Source: Mesorhizobium sp. B2-8-5
GTDB taxonomy: Bacteria > Pseudomonadota > Alphaproteobacteria > Rhizobiales > Rhizobiaceae
Reading direction: 5' to 3'
Length of the DNA: 64,000 nucleotides
Assembly: GCF_006440675.2 (NCBI RefSeq)
Contig: NZ_CP083951.1
Location: forward strand, 3,133,501-3,197,500
Below the pieces are notes generated by a model that was not told the DNA's origin, ran no database searches, and saw only the letters and a list, made by a program, of their open reading frames with translations. How positions within the stretch are numbered: the stretch's first letter is position 1; every line of letters begins with the position of its first letter. The position numbers were made by a program, and so were the translations under genes. Below are positions 35,474 through 43,633 of this stretch, one piece after another.

Positions 35474-35616
35474 CTCCCCCGCGAGGGGGGAGATTGGCAG
35501 TTTCGGCGCCGCGCCTCTCCTGCCATCGTCAAAGATTGGCGAAGGCCGCGAAGCGAATAATCTCCCCCCTTGCGGGGGAGATGGCCGGCAGGCCAGAGGG
35601 GGGTGCCTCGCGCCGA
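35441..35616 (-). repeat. In-frame palindromic repeat, family A copy 2
   Basis: Inverted arms at about 35441-35500 and 35561-35616 with GAGGCCCCCCTCT-like and CATCTCCCCC-like blocks and a centre containing AAGATTGGCGAA, as in copy 1 (6081-6234). Same orientation and same open frame relative to its host gene. It supplies the apparent start codon of the dipeptidase. Confidence 0.8.
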
Positions 35617-35660
35617 ATATCAGGCGGAGAAACTCAATCCCCTGAATCGCTTGCCGCATC

Positions 35661-37766
35661 TTATTCGACGAACACCTTCACGCTCGCCGCGCGTCCGGCC
35701 GCGTCGATCACGGTCAGCGTCGAATAGCCGGTGCCGTCCGGTAGCCAGGTCGCGGTGCGGCGGCGGTCGATGCCGGCGAGCGGCTTGCCGTTGGCGAGCC
35801 AGCGGAACGGCGCGCGGCCGCCTTGCAGTTTCAGCACCAGCGGCGTGGCATCGGCGGAATTCGTGCCGAGGTCGACGCGCGCGCCATTGGGCGGGAAGAT
35901 GATGGTCGGCGCCGGTTCCGTGGCGGTGGCCTGCACCAGCCCATCCGATCCGGGGCCGAAACGGGCGAGCGTCACCGGCAGTTCCTCGCGCTTGGGGTTG
36001 AAGACGCCCGGCGGTCGGCTTGGCAGCGGCACGCTGGCAAGGCCGGAACGGACGAAGCCTTCGAATAGGATCGGAGCTGCCGAGACATAGCCCGACAGGC
36101 CGGGGATGGGGCTGGCATCGGCGCGGCCAACCCACACACCCAGCACGTAGCGGCCGTCGAAGCCGACGGACCAGGCGTCGCGATAGCCGTAGGAGGTGCC
36201 GGTCTTGTAGGCGATGCCGCGCTGCATGGCGCCTTCCGGCGGCTTCACGCCGGACAGGATGTCGTTGATCTGCCAGGCGGCCTGGTCGTCGAGGATCGTT
36301 GCGGTGGTGCGCTCCGCATCGGCCGGCTCGGTGCCGTCATGCAGCGTATGCATCTTGCCGCCATTGGCGAGGCCGGTATAGAGCTGCACCAGGTCGCGCA
36401 AGGTCACGCCGACGCCGCCAAGCCCGATCGCCAGGCCCGGCGCCTCGTCGACCGGCAGGATCGGGTTGACGCCGGCCTGGCGGAAGCGCGCCGTGAGCCG
36501 TGCCGGACCGACGGCGTCGAGCACGCGGATCGCCGGCACGTTGAGCGACAATTGCAGTGCCTGGCGGATCGAGACATCGCCCTGGTAGCCCATGTCGAAA
36601 TTCTTCGGACGGTAGCCGCCAAAATCGGCCGGGCTGTCCTCTATGATGGTTTCCTGCGCAACCAGCCCCTGCTCGAAGGCCAGGCCGTATATGAAGGGCT
36701 TCAGCGTCGAACCAGGGGAGCGCACCACCTTGGTCATGTCGATCCAGCCGGAACGGCTGGCATCGAAGAAATTCGCGGAGCCGACCTCGCCGAGAATGTC
36801 GCCAGTGCGCGCATCGGCCATGACCATGGCGACCGACAGTTTCGGGCCGAGCTTCCTGGCGGCATCCCTTGCCACCTGTTCCAGCCCTTGCTGCACGCTT
36901 TTGCGGATTGTGAGCTGCAGCGGCTTGCCGGGCACGGCCTTGGGCAGCATGGCATAGGAGGCATGCGCGGCCAGCGCCGGTAGCTTGCGGCGCAGGCCGG
37001 AAACATCGTCCAGCGCGGCGCGCGCGGCTTCGCGTTCGCCGAGCGCGCCGGCCGAGACCATGCGGGTGAGCACGCGGTCGCGCGCGGCGTGGGCAATGTC
37101 GAGATTGCGATCGGGCCGGCGCCTTTCCGGCAATTGCGGCAGCGCCACGAGAAGGGCAGCCTCCGACACGGTGAGCCGCTTCGGCTCCTTGCCGAAATAG
37201 GCGAGCGAAGCGGCGCGCACGCCCTCGAGGTTGCCGCCATAGGGCGCCAGCGTCAGGTAGCGTTCGAGGATCTCCCGCTTGGACAGCCGCCGCTCGATCT
37301 GGATGGCGCGCAGCATCTGCTTGAGCTTCGAACCGAGGCTGCGGCTGTCGCGGGGCTCGATCAGGCGGGCAAGCTGCATCGACAAGGTCGAGCCGCCGGA
37401 GACGATGTGGCCGCTGGTGACGAGTTGGCCGGCTGCGCGGCAGAGCGCCAGCAGATCGACGCCGCGGTGATTCCAGAAGCGCTTGTCTTCGTAGGTAACC
37501 AGCATGTCGACGAACTGCCGGTCGACCTGGTCGAGGCGGGTTTCAAGCCGCCAGTAGCCGTCCGGCGTGGCGAAGGCGCGCAACAACTGGCCGTCGCGAT
37601 CCTGGACCTCCGTCGAGACCGTCAGCTTCGCCGGCAGTGGCGGCGGAAAGGCGCGGTCGAGTTCCCAGAGCGCGGCGATCGAAAGCGCCGCGAATCCGGC
37701 GAGGCAAAGGCCTGCGATTGCGGTTCGTTTGAGGATTTTTCTGGAGAGCACGGCGCCGCCCCTCAT
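35661..37766 (-). CDS. pbpC: Penicillin-binding protein 1C
   Basis: Class A peptidoglycan synthase homologue of 701 aa anchored by an N-terminal membrane helix (about residues 15-34). Glycosyltransferase domain with EDKRFWNH (Glu93 catalytic). Transpeptidase domain with SxxK at Ser353-Lys356 (SPGSTLKP), SLN, and KTGTSYGYRD. The C-terminal region (from about residue 610) is the BiPBP_C domain of PBP1C. GTG 37751 with GAGGGG upstream is an alternative start. Located directly after the alpha-2-macroglobulin gene, a conserved pairing thought to repair peptidoglycan after attack. Confidence 0.95.
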   Translation of the reverse strand: MRGGAVLSRKILKRTAIAGLCLAGFAALSIAALWELDRAFPPPLPAKLTVSTEVQDRDGQLLRAFATPDGYWRLETRLDQVDRQFVDMLVTYEDKRFWNHRGVDLLALCRAAGQLVTSGHIVSGGSTLSMQLARLIEPRDSRSLGSKLKQMLRAIQIERRLSKREILERYLTLAPYGGNLEGVRAASLAYFGKEPKRLTVSEAALLVALPQLPERRRPDRNLDIAHAARDRVLTRMVSAGALGEREAARAALDDVSGLRRKLPALAAHASYAMLPKAVPGKPLQLTIRKSVQQGLEQVARDAARKLGPKLSVAMVMADARTGDILGEVGSANFFDASRSGWIDMTKVVRSPGSTLKPFIYGLAFEQGLVAQETIIEDSPADFGGYRPKNFDMGYQGDVSIRQALQLSLNVPAIRVLDAVGPARLTARFRQAGVNPILPVDEAPGLAIGLGGVGVTLRDLVQLYTGLANGGKMHTLHDGTEPADAERTTATILDDQAAWQINDILSGVKPPEGAMQRGIAYKTGTSYGYRDAWSVGFDGRYVLGVWVGRADASPIPGLSGYVSAAPILFEGFVRSGLASVPLPSRPPGVFNPKREELPVTLARFGPGSDGLVQATATEPAPTIIFPPNGARVDLGTNSADATPLVLKLQGGRAPFRWLANGKPLAGIDRRRTATWLPDGTGYSTLTVIDAAGRAASVKVFVE

Positions 37767-37822
37767 CTGCCCGCCCGTCCTTCGCGGCAGCGACGCTGCA
37801 GCTTCGGAGGGTGAACCGGCAC

Positions 37823-37850
37823 CTTCACCCCGTCCCGAGACGGGGTGAAG
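37823..37850. repeat. Perfect 12-bp-stem hairpin between alpha-2-macroglobulin and PBP1C genes
   Basis: Arms CTTCACCCCGTC and GACGGGGTGAAG with loop CCGA. It lies in the 109-bp gap between two co-directional genes, without a U-tract. It may set the ratio of the two products or be a dispersed repeat. Confidence 0.7.
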
Positions 37851-37875
37851 GGAGATATCGGTGACCTTTTCATCG

Positions 37876-40800
37876 TTACTCGGCCTTGACCTCCATCACG
37901 CCGGTGGCGGTGCGGGCCGAATATTGCGGCCGGTACATGTCCTCCACCGTCGCAGCCGGATGGGCGTAGGTGCCCGGCGTCACGGCGCGCACGACATAGG
38001 CCAGCGTGATGTTGCGGTCGCCGTCGCCTTCGTTCGGGTTGAAGGCGGCGACGAAGCGGTCGTCGCGGAACTCCAGATGCGCGGCGTCGGTCTGCGCCAG
38101 CCAGGAGAAGTTCGACAATTGCGCGCTGGAAACCAGGCTCGGATTGTCGATCTCGAAGCCGGCCGGCAACAGGTCTGTGATCAAGAGCCGCGACGGCCAC
38201 TTGTTCTGCTCGTAGACCTTGAGCACGACCACATAGCGCTCGTTCTGCCTGGCCTCGGTGACATTGGCCTCGGTGCCGTCGAGCCTGTAGTAGGTGCGAT
38301 CGATGGTGAAGCCGTCGCCGCCGGCCGGCAGCGGCTCGACCGGCGCGGCGACCGCGGTGACCACCGCCTGCAGCGGCGTCGCGCCGGTGTTGGCGATGGT
38401 GAGCGGGCTGTCGGCCAGCTCGCTGCCGGCGACCTGGTCTGAATAACCGCCCGAATGCGGCGCGCCGTTGACGGAAAGCATGATGGAATCATTGCCTTCC
38501 TTCAGCGCTCGCGCGGCGAGCAGCATCCACGATTCGTCCTGCGTGCTCGTCCAGCGGGCATCGGCGCGCGCCACGCCCACCAGCTTGATCAACTGCGGCA
38601 TGATGCTCGGCACCGGCTTCGACTCCGCCGCCAGCGCCAGCATCGCCGCGCCGTCGCGCAGCCGCGAGCCGTAGTCCGAGCGATAGTAGTCGTAGTCGGT
38701 TTCCGATTGCGCCAGCCGCAGCGCCGTCTGGAAGGTGGCTTCCGAACGCTGCGTGTCGCCGTAGAGCGCCAGGCTCGCCGCCAACTGAGCGACCGCCATC
38801 GGGCTGGAGAAGGCTTCGAGCTGCGTGTCGGCGTAGTAGCGCAGGTCGCCGATCGAGGCCTTCTTGTTGCGGGCGAGCACGTAGAGCGCATAGGCGATCT
38901 CGCTGCCCTTGTCCTGGACGTCCTGGTCGTAGCCCAGCGAGTTCTGCAGGTTGTTCAGCGCCTGGTTCATCGCCAGCGCGGGCACATCGTATTTCTCCTC
39001 GCGCGCCCGGGTCAGGAACCCGGTGACATAGGCGTCGAGCCACAGGTCGCCGGAGCCCGGCCCCCAGAGGCCGAAGCTGCCGCTTGCCGCCTGATAGGAC
39101 AGCACCTTGTAGATCGCGTCCTGGATGCGGCCGTGCAGGTCCGGATCGCTCTCCATGCCGATGCTCTTGGCCATGTCGTTGACATAGAGCAGCGGCATCG
39201 CGCGGCTGGTGGTCTGCTCGGCGCAGCCATAGGGGTAGCGGTCGAGGCTCATCAGAAGCGACGGCACGTCGAGCGCGGACGACTGCGAAACGCCGACGCT
39301 GACCGAAGCGCCGTCGAGCACGCTTGCGGCAAGCAGTTCCTTGTCGACCCGCAGCGAGCCGCCATGCGGCTTCAGGTCGACAACCATGCGGTTGGTGACC
39401 GGAAGCTGCGCCGGCCGCACCGGCAGATAGAGCGTCTGCTCGACCTGAGTGCCGCCGGCATGCGCGAGCTTGACGGTGACGGAAGCGTCGCCCGCGGTCT
39501 TGGCGACCAGCGGGAAAGTGAGCGACTGACGCTTGCCCTGGGCGAGCGTCAGCTTCTCGAGCAGCGGCTTGTCGCCGGTCGAAAGGTCGCCGGTCGTGGT
39601 GACCGACAGCGCATAGTCGCCGGCCGGACCATCGGTGTCGGCAATGTCGAGGCGCATGGTCGCCGCATCGCCCGGCGCCAGGAAGCGCGGCAGGCCGGCG
39701 GTGATCACCACCGGATCGCGCACGATGACGTCGGCCTGGGCATGGCCGACCGCATCCTTCGTCCAGGCGACGGCCATGACGCGCACGGTGCCGTTAAACT
39801 GCGGGATGTCGAAGTCGATGCGCGCCTTGCCGTTGGCATCGAGCTCGACCGGGCCGGAGAAGAAGGCGACCAGCTTTTCGGTCGGCGGGCTGCCTTGCGC
39901 CTGCATGTTCGCTCCGTCGCCGCCGGTGCGTATCTTGCCCATGGTGCCGAGCGAGCCGTCGATCAGGCGTCCGTAAAGGTCGCGAATCTCCAGCCCCAGC
40001 ATGCGCTGGCCGAAGAACCAGTCCTCAGGGTCGGGCGCCTTGTAATTGGTGAGGTTGAGGATGCCGACATCGACGGCAGCCACCATCACATAGGCATTGC
40101 TGCCGGCCTGGGTGCCGTTGACGGCGACCGGGATCGACAGCTGCTGGCGCGGCAAGGTCTTTTCCGGCGGCGTCAAGCTGACCGCCAGCTTCTTCGAGCC
40201 CGGATCGACCGACAGCCATTGGATGCCGATGGCGCGGGCCGGCATGCGCGATTCCTGCGCGTCGCCGGGCCGGAACAAGGTCGCCGTGACATAGGCGCCG
40301 GCACCCCAGTCGTCGCCGACGGGGATGTCGACCGTGCTGCCGCCGGCCGGCACCGAAGCGGTGACCGTCTTCAAAAGCTTCTCGGCGCCGATGGTGACCA
40401 GAAGTTCGCCGGCAAAATGCGGCGAGACCTTCAGCTTGGCGACTTCGCCGGCGGCGTAAGCATCCTCGTCGAGGGCGATCTCCAGGCCGTCTGGCGTCTC
40501 GGTGGTGGTCGAGGCGACGTACCAGCCGGCGTCGAACTCATAGCTGGTCGCCGGACCGTCGGGATCGGCGGTCTCGACCTCGAGCCGGTAACGGCCCCAG
40601 TCGACGGGCAGCGATACCGTCGCCTCGCCATCGGCCTTCAGGTCGACCGCGCCGTTGGCTACGGCCTTGGTGAGGTTCACCGCCTCGTAGTTCCAGGAAT
40701 TGTTGGAACGGTACCATTGATAGTTCCGCTCGACCTTGACAAGCGACCACTGCGCGCCCTTCAGGTCCTCGCGCTTGCCGTTCGGGTCGACGGCGATGAT

Positions 40801-43356
40801 GCTGAACTTCGCCGTGCCGCTTTGCGGCACCTCATCATCCGCGAAATCCGGGCGAATGCCGATGACGTCGCGCTGTGGGCGAACGCCGATGTCGAGCGAG
40901 CGCTCGACGGCGCGGCCGCCGGCCTCGCGCATGCGCACGGTGACCTTGGCGCTGACCAGCTTGGTGGTCGACGGCAACTGGTCGATAGTGACCGGGAAGG
41001 TCGCCTTGCCGTCGTCGCCGACGACGGGAAGATTGGCGAGAGGCGTCACGGTCGGCTCGCTCGACTGCTCGTCGGCCAGGCCGAAGGTGAAGTCCTTGAA
41101 GCTGTCCCAGCTGCTCGTAGTCGACAAAGTCATCTCGCCTTCGAGCGCCAGGCCCGCGGCCGGCGCGCCGTAAAGGAAGCGGCCGTCGACGGTGGCGTTG
41201 GCGGTCTCGCCCTGGGCGATCTCCTTCTTGTCGGCGGTCAGGTCGAATTCGATGCGATCCGGCACGAAATCCTCGACCAGGAACATCTGGCTGGCGACCG
41301 GCGCCTGCTTGGGATCGGTGTAGATCGACACCGTCCAGGTGCCGCGCATGGCGTTGGCCTCGAGCGGCAGGTCGACAGCGTGGCCGCCGGCGGACTCGCC
41401 ATTGCTGATGACACGGCGGCTCTCGACGCCGTCGGGACGCGTGAAGATGAAGGTCAGCGGCAGGTTCTCGACCGCCTTGGCGGCGCCGTCGCGGGCAAGG
41501 GCGGCGACGTGAACGTCCTCGCCGGCGCGGTAGATGCCGCGCTCCGTCCAGGCATAGACGTCGAGCGCGCCTGGCGAGGCACGCCCCTCGACGCCGCGAT
41601 CCGAAAGATCGAAGCCGGCCTTGCCCATGTCGAGGAAAACGAAGTCGTTGTCGCCCTGCTTGGCCATCAGCACGGCCGGCACCATGCCGTTTTCGCCGCG
41701 GGTGAGGCCAGGATTGAAAACGGCGTGGCCCTCGGCATCGGTGGTCGCCGTGCCGAGTATCTCGTTGTTCTTGGCAAGCAACGTCAGTTCGGCGCCGGAA
41801 ATCGGCTTGGCCGAGCCCAGCGAACGGGCAAAGACGTTGAGGCCGTCCTGGCCGGTATAGGTGGAAAGGCCGATGTCGGAGACCACGAACCACTGCGTGG
41901 CGCGTGAATTGTAATCGTCGCTCTTGTCGTCAGCCGGCTGCGCGGTCAGCACATAGACGCCGGGCTTGCGCTGCGGGATCGCCTCGTCCACCGGAAACGA
42001 AGTGGTAACCTCCTTGTTGAGATCATTGGCGATATCGAGCGTGCCCGACCAGACGGGCGCGCCCATCTGGTCGGAAATGGTGGAGATATCATAGCCGTCG
42101 AGCTGATGCAGGAACTGATAACCGGACAGAAGCTGCGCCAGCGAACGATCGCCGATGCGGTAGAGCGTCATCTTGGCGGCGTTCATGTTGACGGTGACGA
42201 CCGGAACGCCGCGGCGCGCGCCGGCCGGCAACACGAAGCTGTCGCCGGTGAAGCGGGCGGAGGGAGCGCGGTCCTGGACGTAGATCGACAGCACGACGGG
42301 CGCAGCGATCGTCTCGCCGATCGCTGCCGGCAGGCCGGCGCGGAAGGTTACGTCATAATGCTGGCCGTGCTCCAAGCCTTCGACGCAGATCTGCTTGTCC
42401 TTGGCCTCGACGGCCTTGGGCGCGGCGTTGTCGACGGTCACGAACTGCGCATAGTCGACGCCGGTCTTGACCAGTTCCTCGGAAAACTGGGCGCAGATGC
42501 GCGGCGAGGAGGAATCGGCATCGACGGTGTGCTCGATGACGCGAAAACCCTTGCGCGCCTTGAGGTCGGCATAGTCGGCCTGGACGGCGGGCGAACTCAC
42601 CAGCGCAAGGCTCGCCTCATAGGCCTGCAGCGACGGCCGGTACAGATCGCGCTTGTCGAGGCCGGCGCCGAGCAGGGCCAGCGCCTCGGCGCGGGTCTTT
42701 GCGGTGCGCACCAGCTTGTAGGCGTTGAAGGCCGCCGAGGTGGCGTTCATCGGGAACGTCGAGGGTTCGGTGGTGTTCGAGGCCGGCTCCACGGCGAGTA
42801 TCTCGCGCGCCAGCGCCCGCCACAGCGCGCCGTCATCGGGCAGGACGGAGACGGCCGCCTGGTATTTCTGCATGGCAAGGCGATGGTCGCCGATAAGTGC
42901 TGCCTGCTCGGCGGCCGCCTGCAGGGCAGCAAGCCCTTCGGTCGGCTTGTCATAGGCCGGATCGGTCAGGTGGTTGCGGAACTGCTGGGCCTGGTCGGCC
43001 ATCCAGTTCGGGAAGAAGGCCAAGGCCGGCGGGGCGCCGATATCCGGGTCGCCATCGACATTCGCGACCTTGCCAGCGACGGCGCCGGTGAAGGATTTCA
43101 ACTGGTTATAGTCGGATTTGAGAAAACACCATTTGGCCTTGGTGTTGTAGGTGAAGGCACGGCAGGCCGGGTCGCCGAGGCACGTGGTCTTGCACTGGTC
43201 AAGGCTGACATTCTGCTCCGACCTCAGGTCGAAGCCAAAATAGTCGGAATTGTCGGTCGTCACGATTCGCCGGGCTTCGGCCGCAAGCGCCGTGCCGCTG
43301 AAGGCGAAAAAGACAAGGAGAAGGAAAGAGAGACCACGAGCCGCGCGCATTGCCAT
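37876..43356 (-). CDS. Bacterial alpha-2-macroglobulin with PAN domain and thioester
   Basis: 1826 aa protease-trapping protein. Signal peptide residues 1-27 (ending ALAAEA) has no lipobox cysteine, so the protein should be soluble in the periplasm, unlike lipoprotein YfhM. A PAN/Apple-like module follows (cysteines in DQCKTTCLGDPACRAF and KAKWCFLK). MG domains and the A2M region follow. The thioester motif is CAEQ near residue 1377 (YPYGCAEQTTSR), then the terpenoid-cyclase-like thioester domain and receptor-binding-like C-terminus. ATG 43356 has GGAGGG upstream. Adjacent to pbpC, the type I arrangement. Confidence 0.94.
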   Translation of the reverse strand: MAMRAARGLSFLLLVFFAFSGTALAAEARRIVTTDNSDYFGFDLRSEQNVSLDQCKTTCLGDPACRAFTYNTKAKWCFLKSDYNQLKSFTGAVAGKVANVDGDPDIGAPPALAFFPNWMADQAQQFRNHLTDPAYDKPTEGLAALQAAAEQAALIGDHRLAMQKYQAAVSVLPDDGALWRALAREILAVEPASNTTEPSTFPMNATSAAFNAYKLVRTAKTRAEALALLGAGLDKRDLYRPSLQAYEASLALVSSPAVQADYADLKARKGFRVIEHTVDADSSSPRICAQFSEELVKTGVDYAQFVTVDNAAPKAVEAKDKQICVEGLEHGQHYDVTFRAGLPAAIGETIAAPVVLSIYVQDRAPSARFTGDSFVLPAGARRGVPVVTVNMNAAKMTLYRIGDRSLAQLLSGYQFLHQLDGYDISTISDQMGAPVWSGTLDIANDLNKEVTTSFPVDEAIPQRKPGVYVLTAQPADDKSDDYNSRATQWFVVSDIGLSTYTGQDGLNVFARSLGSAKPISGAELTLLAKNNEILGTATTDAEGHAVFNPGLTRGENGMVPAVLMAKQGDNDFVFLDMGKAGFDLSDRGVEGRASPGALDVYAWTERGIYRAGEDVHVAALARDGAAKAVENLPLTFIFTRPDGVESRRVISNGESAGGHAVDLPLEANAMRGTWTVSIYTDPKQAPVASQMFLVEDFVPDRIEFDLTADKKEIAQGETANATVDGRFLYGAPAAGLALEGEMTLSTTSSWDSFKDFTFGLADEQSSEPTVTPLANLPVVGDDGKATFPVTIDQLPSTTKLVSAKVTVRMREAGGRAVERSLDIGVRPQRDVIGIRPDFADDEVPQSGTAKFSIIAVDPNGKREDLKGAQWSLVKVERNYQWYRSNNSWNYEAVNLTKAVANGAVDLKADGEATVSLPVDWGRYRLEVETADPDGPATSYEFDAGWYVASTTTETPDGLEIALDEDAYAAGEVAKLKVSPHFAGELLVTIGAEKLLKTVTASVPAGGSTVDIPVGDDWGAGAYVTATLFRPGDAQESRMPARAIGIQWLSVDPGSKKLAVSLTPPEKTLPRQQLSIPVAVNGTQAGSNAYVMVAAVDVGILNLTNYKAPDPEDWFFGQRMLGLEIRDLYGRLIDGSLGTMGKIRTGGDGANMQAQGSPPTEKLVAFFSGPVELDANGKARIDFDIPQFNGTVRVMAVAWTKDAVGHAQADVIVRDPVVITAGLPRFLAPGDAATMRLDIADTDGPAGDYALSVTTTGDLSTGDKPLLEKLTLAQGKRQSLTFPLVAKTAGDASVTVKLAHAGGTQVEQTLYLPVRPAQLPVTNRMVVDLKPHGGSLRVDKELLAASVLDGASVSVGVSQSSALDVPSLLMSLDRYPYGCAEQTTSRAMPLLYVNDMAKSIGMESDPDLHGRIQDAIYKVLSYQAASGSFGLWGPGSGDLWLDAYVTGFLTRAREEKYDVPALAMNQALNNLQNSLGYDQDVQDKGSEIAYALYVLARNKKASIGDLRYYADTQLEAFSSPMAVAQLAASLALYGDTQRSEATFQTALRLAQSETDYDYYRSDYGSRLRDGAAMLALAAESKPVPSIMPQLIKLVGVARADARWTSTQDESWMLLAARALKEGNDSIMLSVNGAPHSGGYSDQVAGSELADSPLTIANTGATPLQAVVTAVAAPVEPLPAGGDGFTIDRTYYRLDGTEANVTEARQNERYVVVLKVYEQNKWPSRLLITDLLPAGFEIDNPSLVSSAQLSNFSWLAQTDAAHLEFRDDRFVAAFNPNEGDGDRNITLAYVVRAVTPGTYAHPAATVEDMYRPQYSARTATGVMEVKAE

Positions 43357-43633
43357 ACCACCCTCCAGACATCGCCAGCGTCCGGGCATGATCAAGCTTC
43401 GTGCAGGCTTGTCAACGCCGGAACGCCGCAGGTTTATCACCCGCGAACGGTTTCCATGCCGGCCAAAGGCCGGTATTTCGACAGAACCTCTGTGAGACGG
43501 ATCACACTTTCTTGCGGAATCGCAAAAGGTGTGAATTCCAAGCCCAGTCTATTTCAGACAATTGGATTGTGGCCCCTTTACGAACGTTGCGGAACTTCAT
43601 TCCAATTTTAGTTTTGTCGACTAGGTTGTCTTA
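43357..43633. promoter_or_regulatory. Divergent region between alpha-2-macroglobulin and tamA (277 bp)
   Basis: No gene seen. It contains a short hairpin CCGGCC-AAA-GGCCGG (43459-43473) and a lower-GC stretch from about 43540 to 43633 that could hold the tamA promoter. Confidence 0.5.

Noticed and set aside
38455..41907. An 1150-codon open frame on the + strand opposite the alpha-2-macroglobulin gene
   Set aside because: Its translation is dominated by Arg, Ala, Gly and Asp without domains, typical of the complementary strand of a high-GC gene; the minus-strand product has a signal peptide and a thioester motif.
43250..43611. Short + strand frames at the start of the alpha-2-macroglobulin region
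   Set aside because: They are complementary to the signal peptide region or lie in the intergenic promoter and lack start signals.
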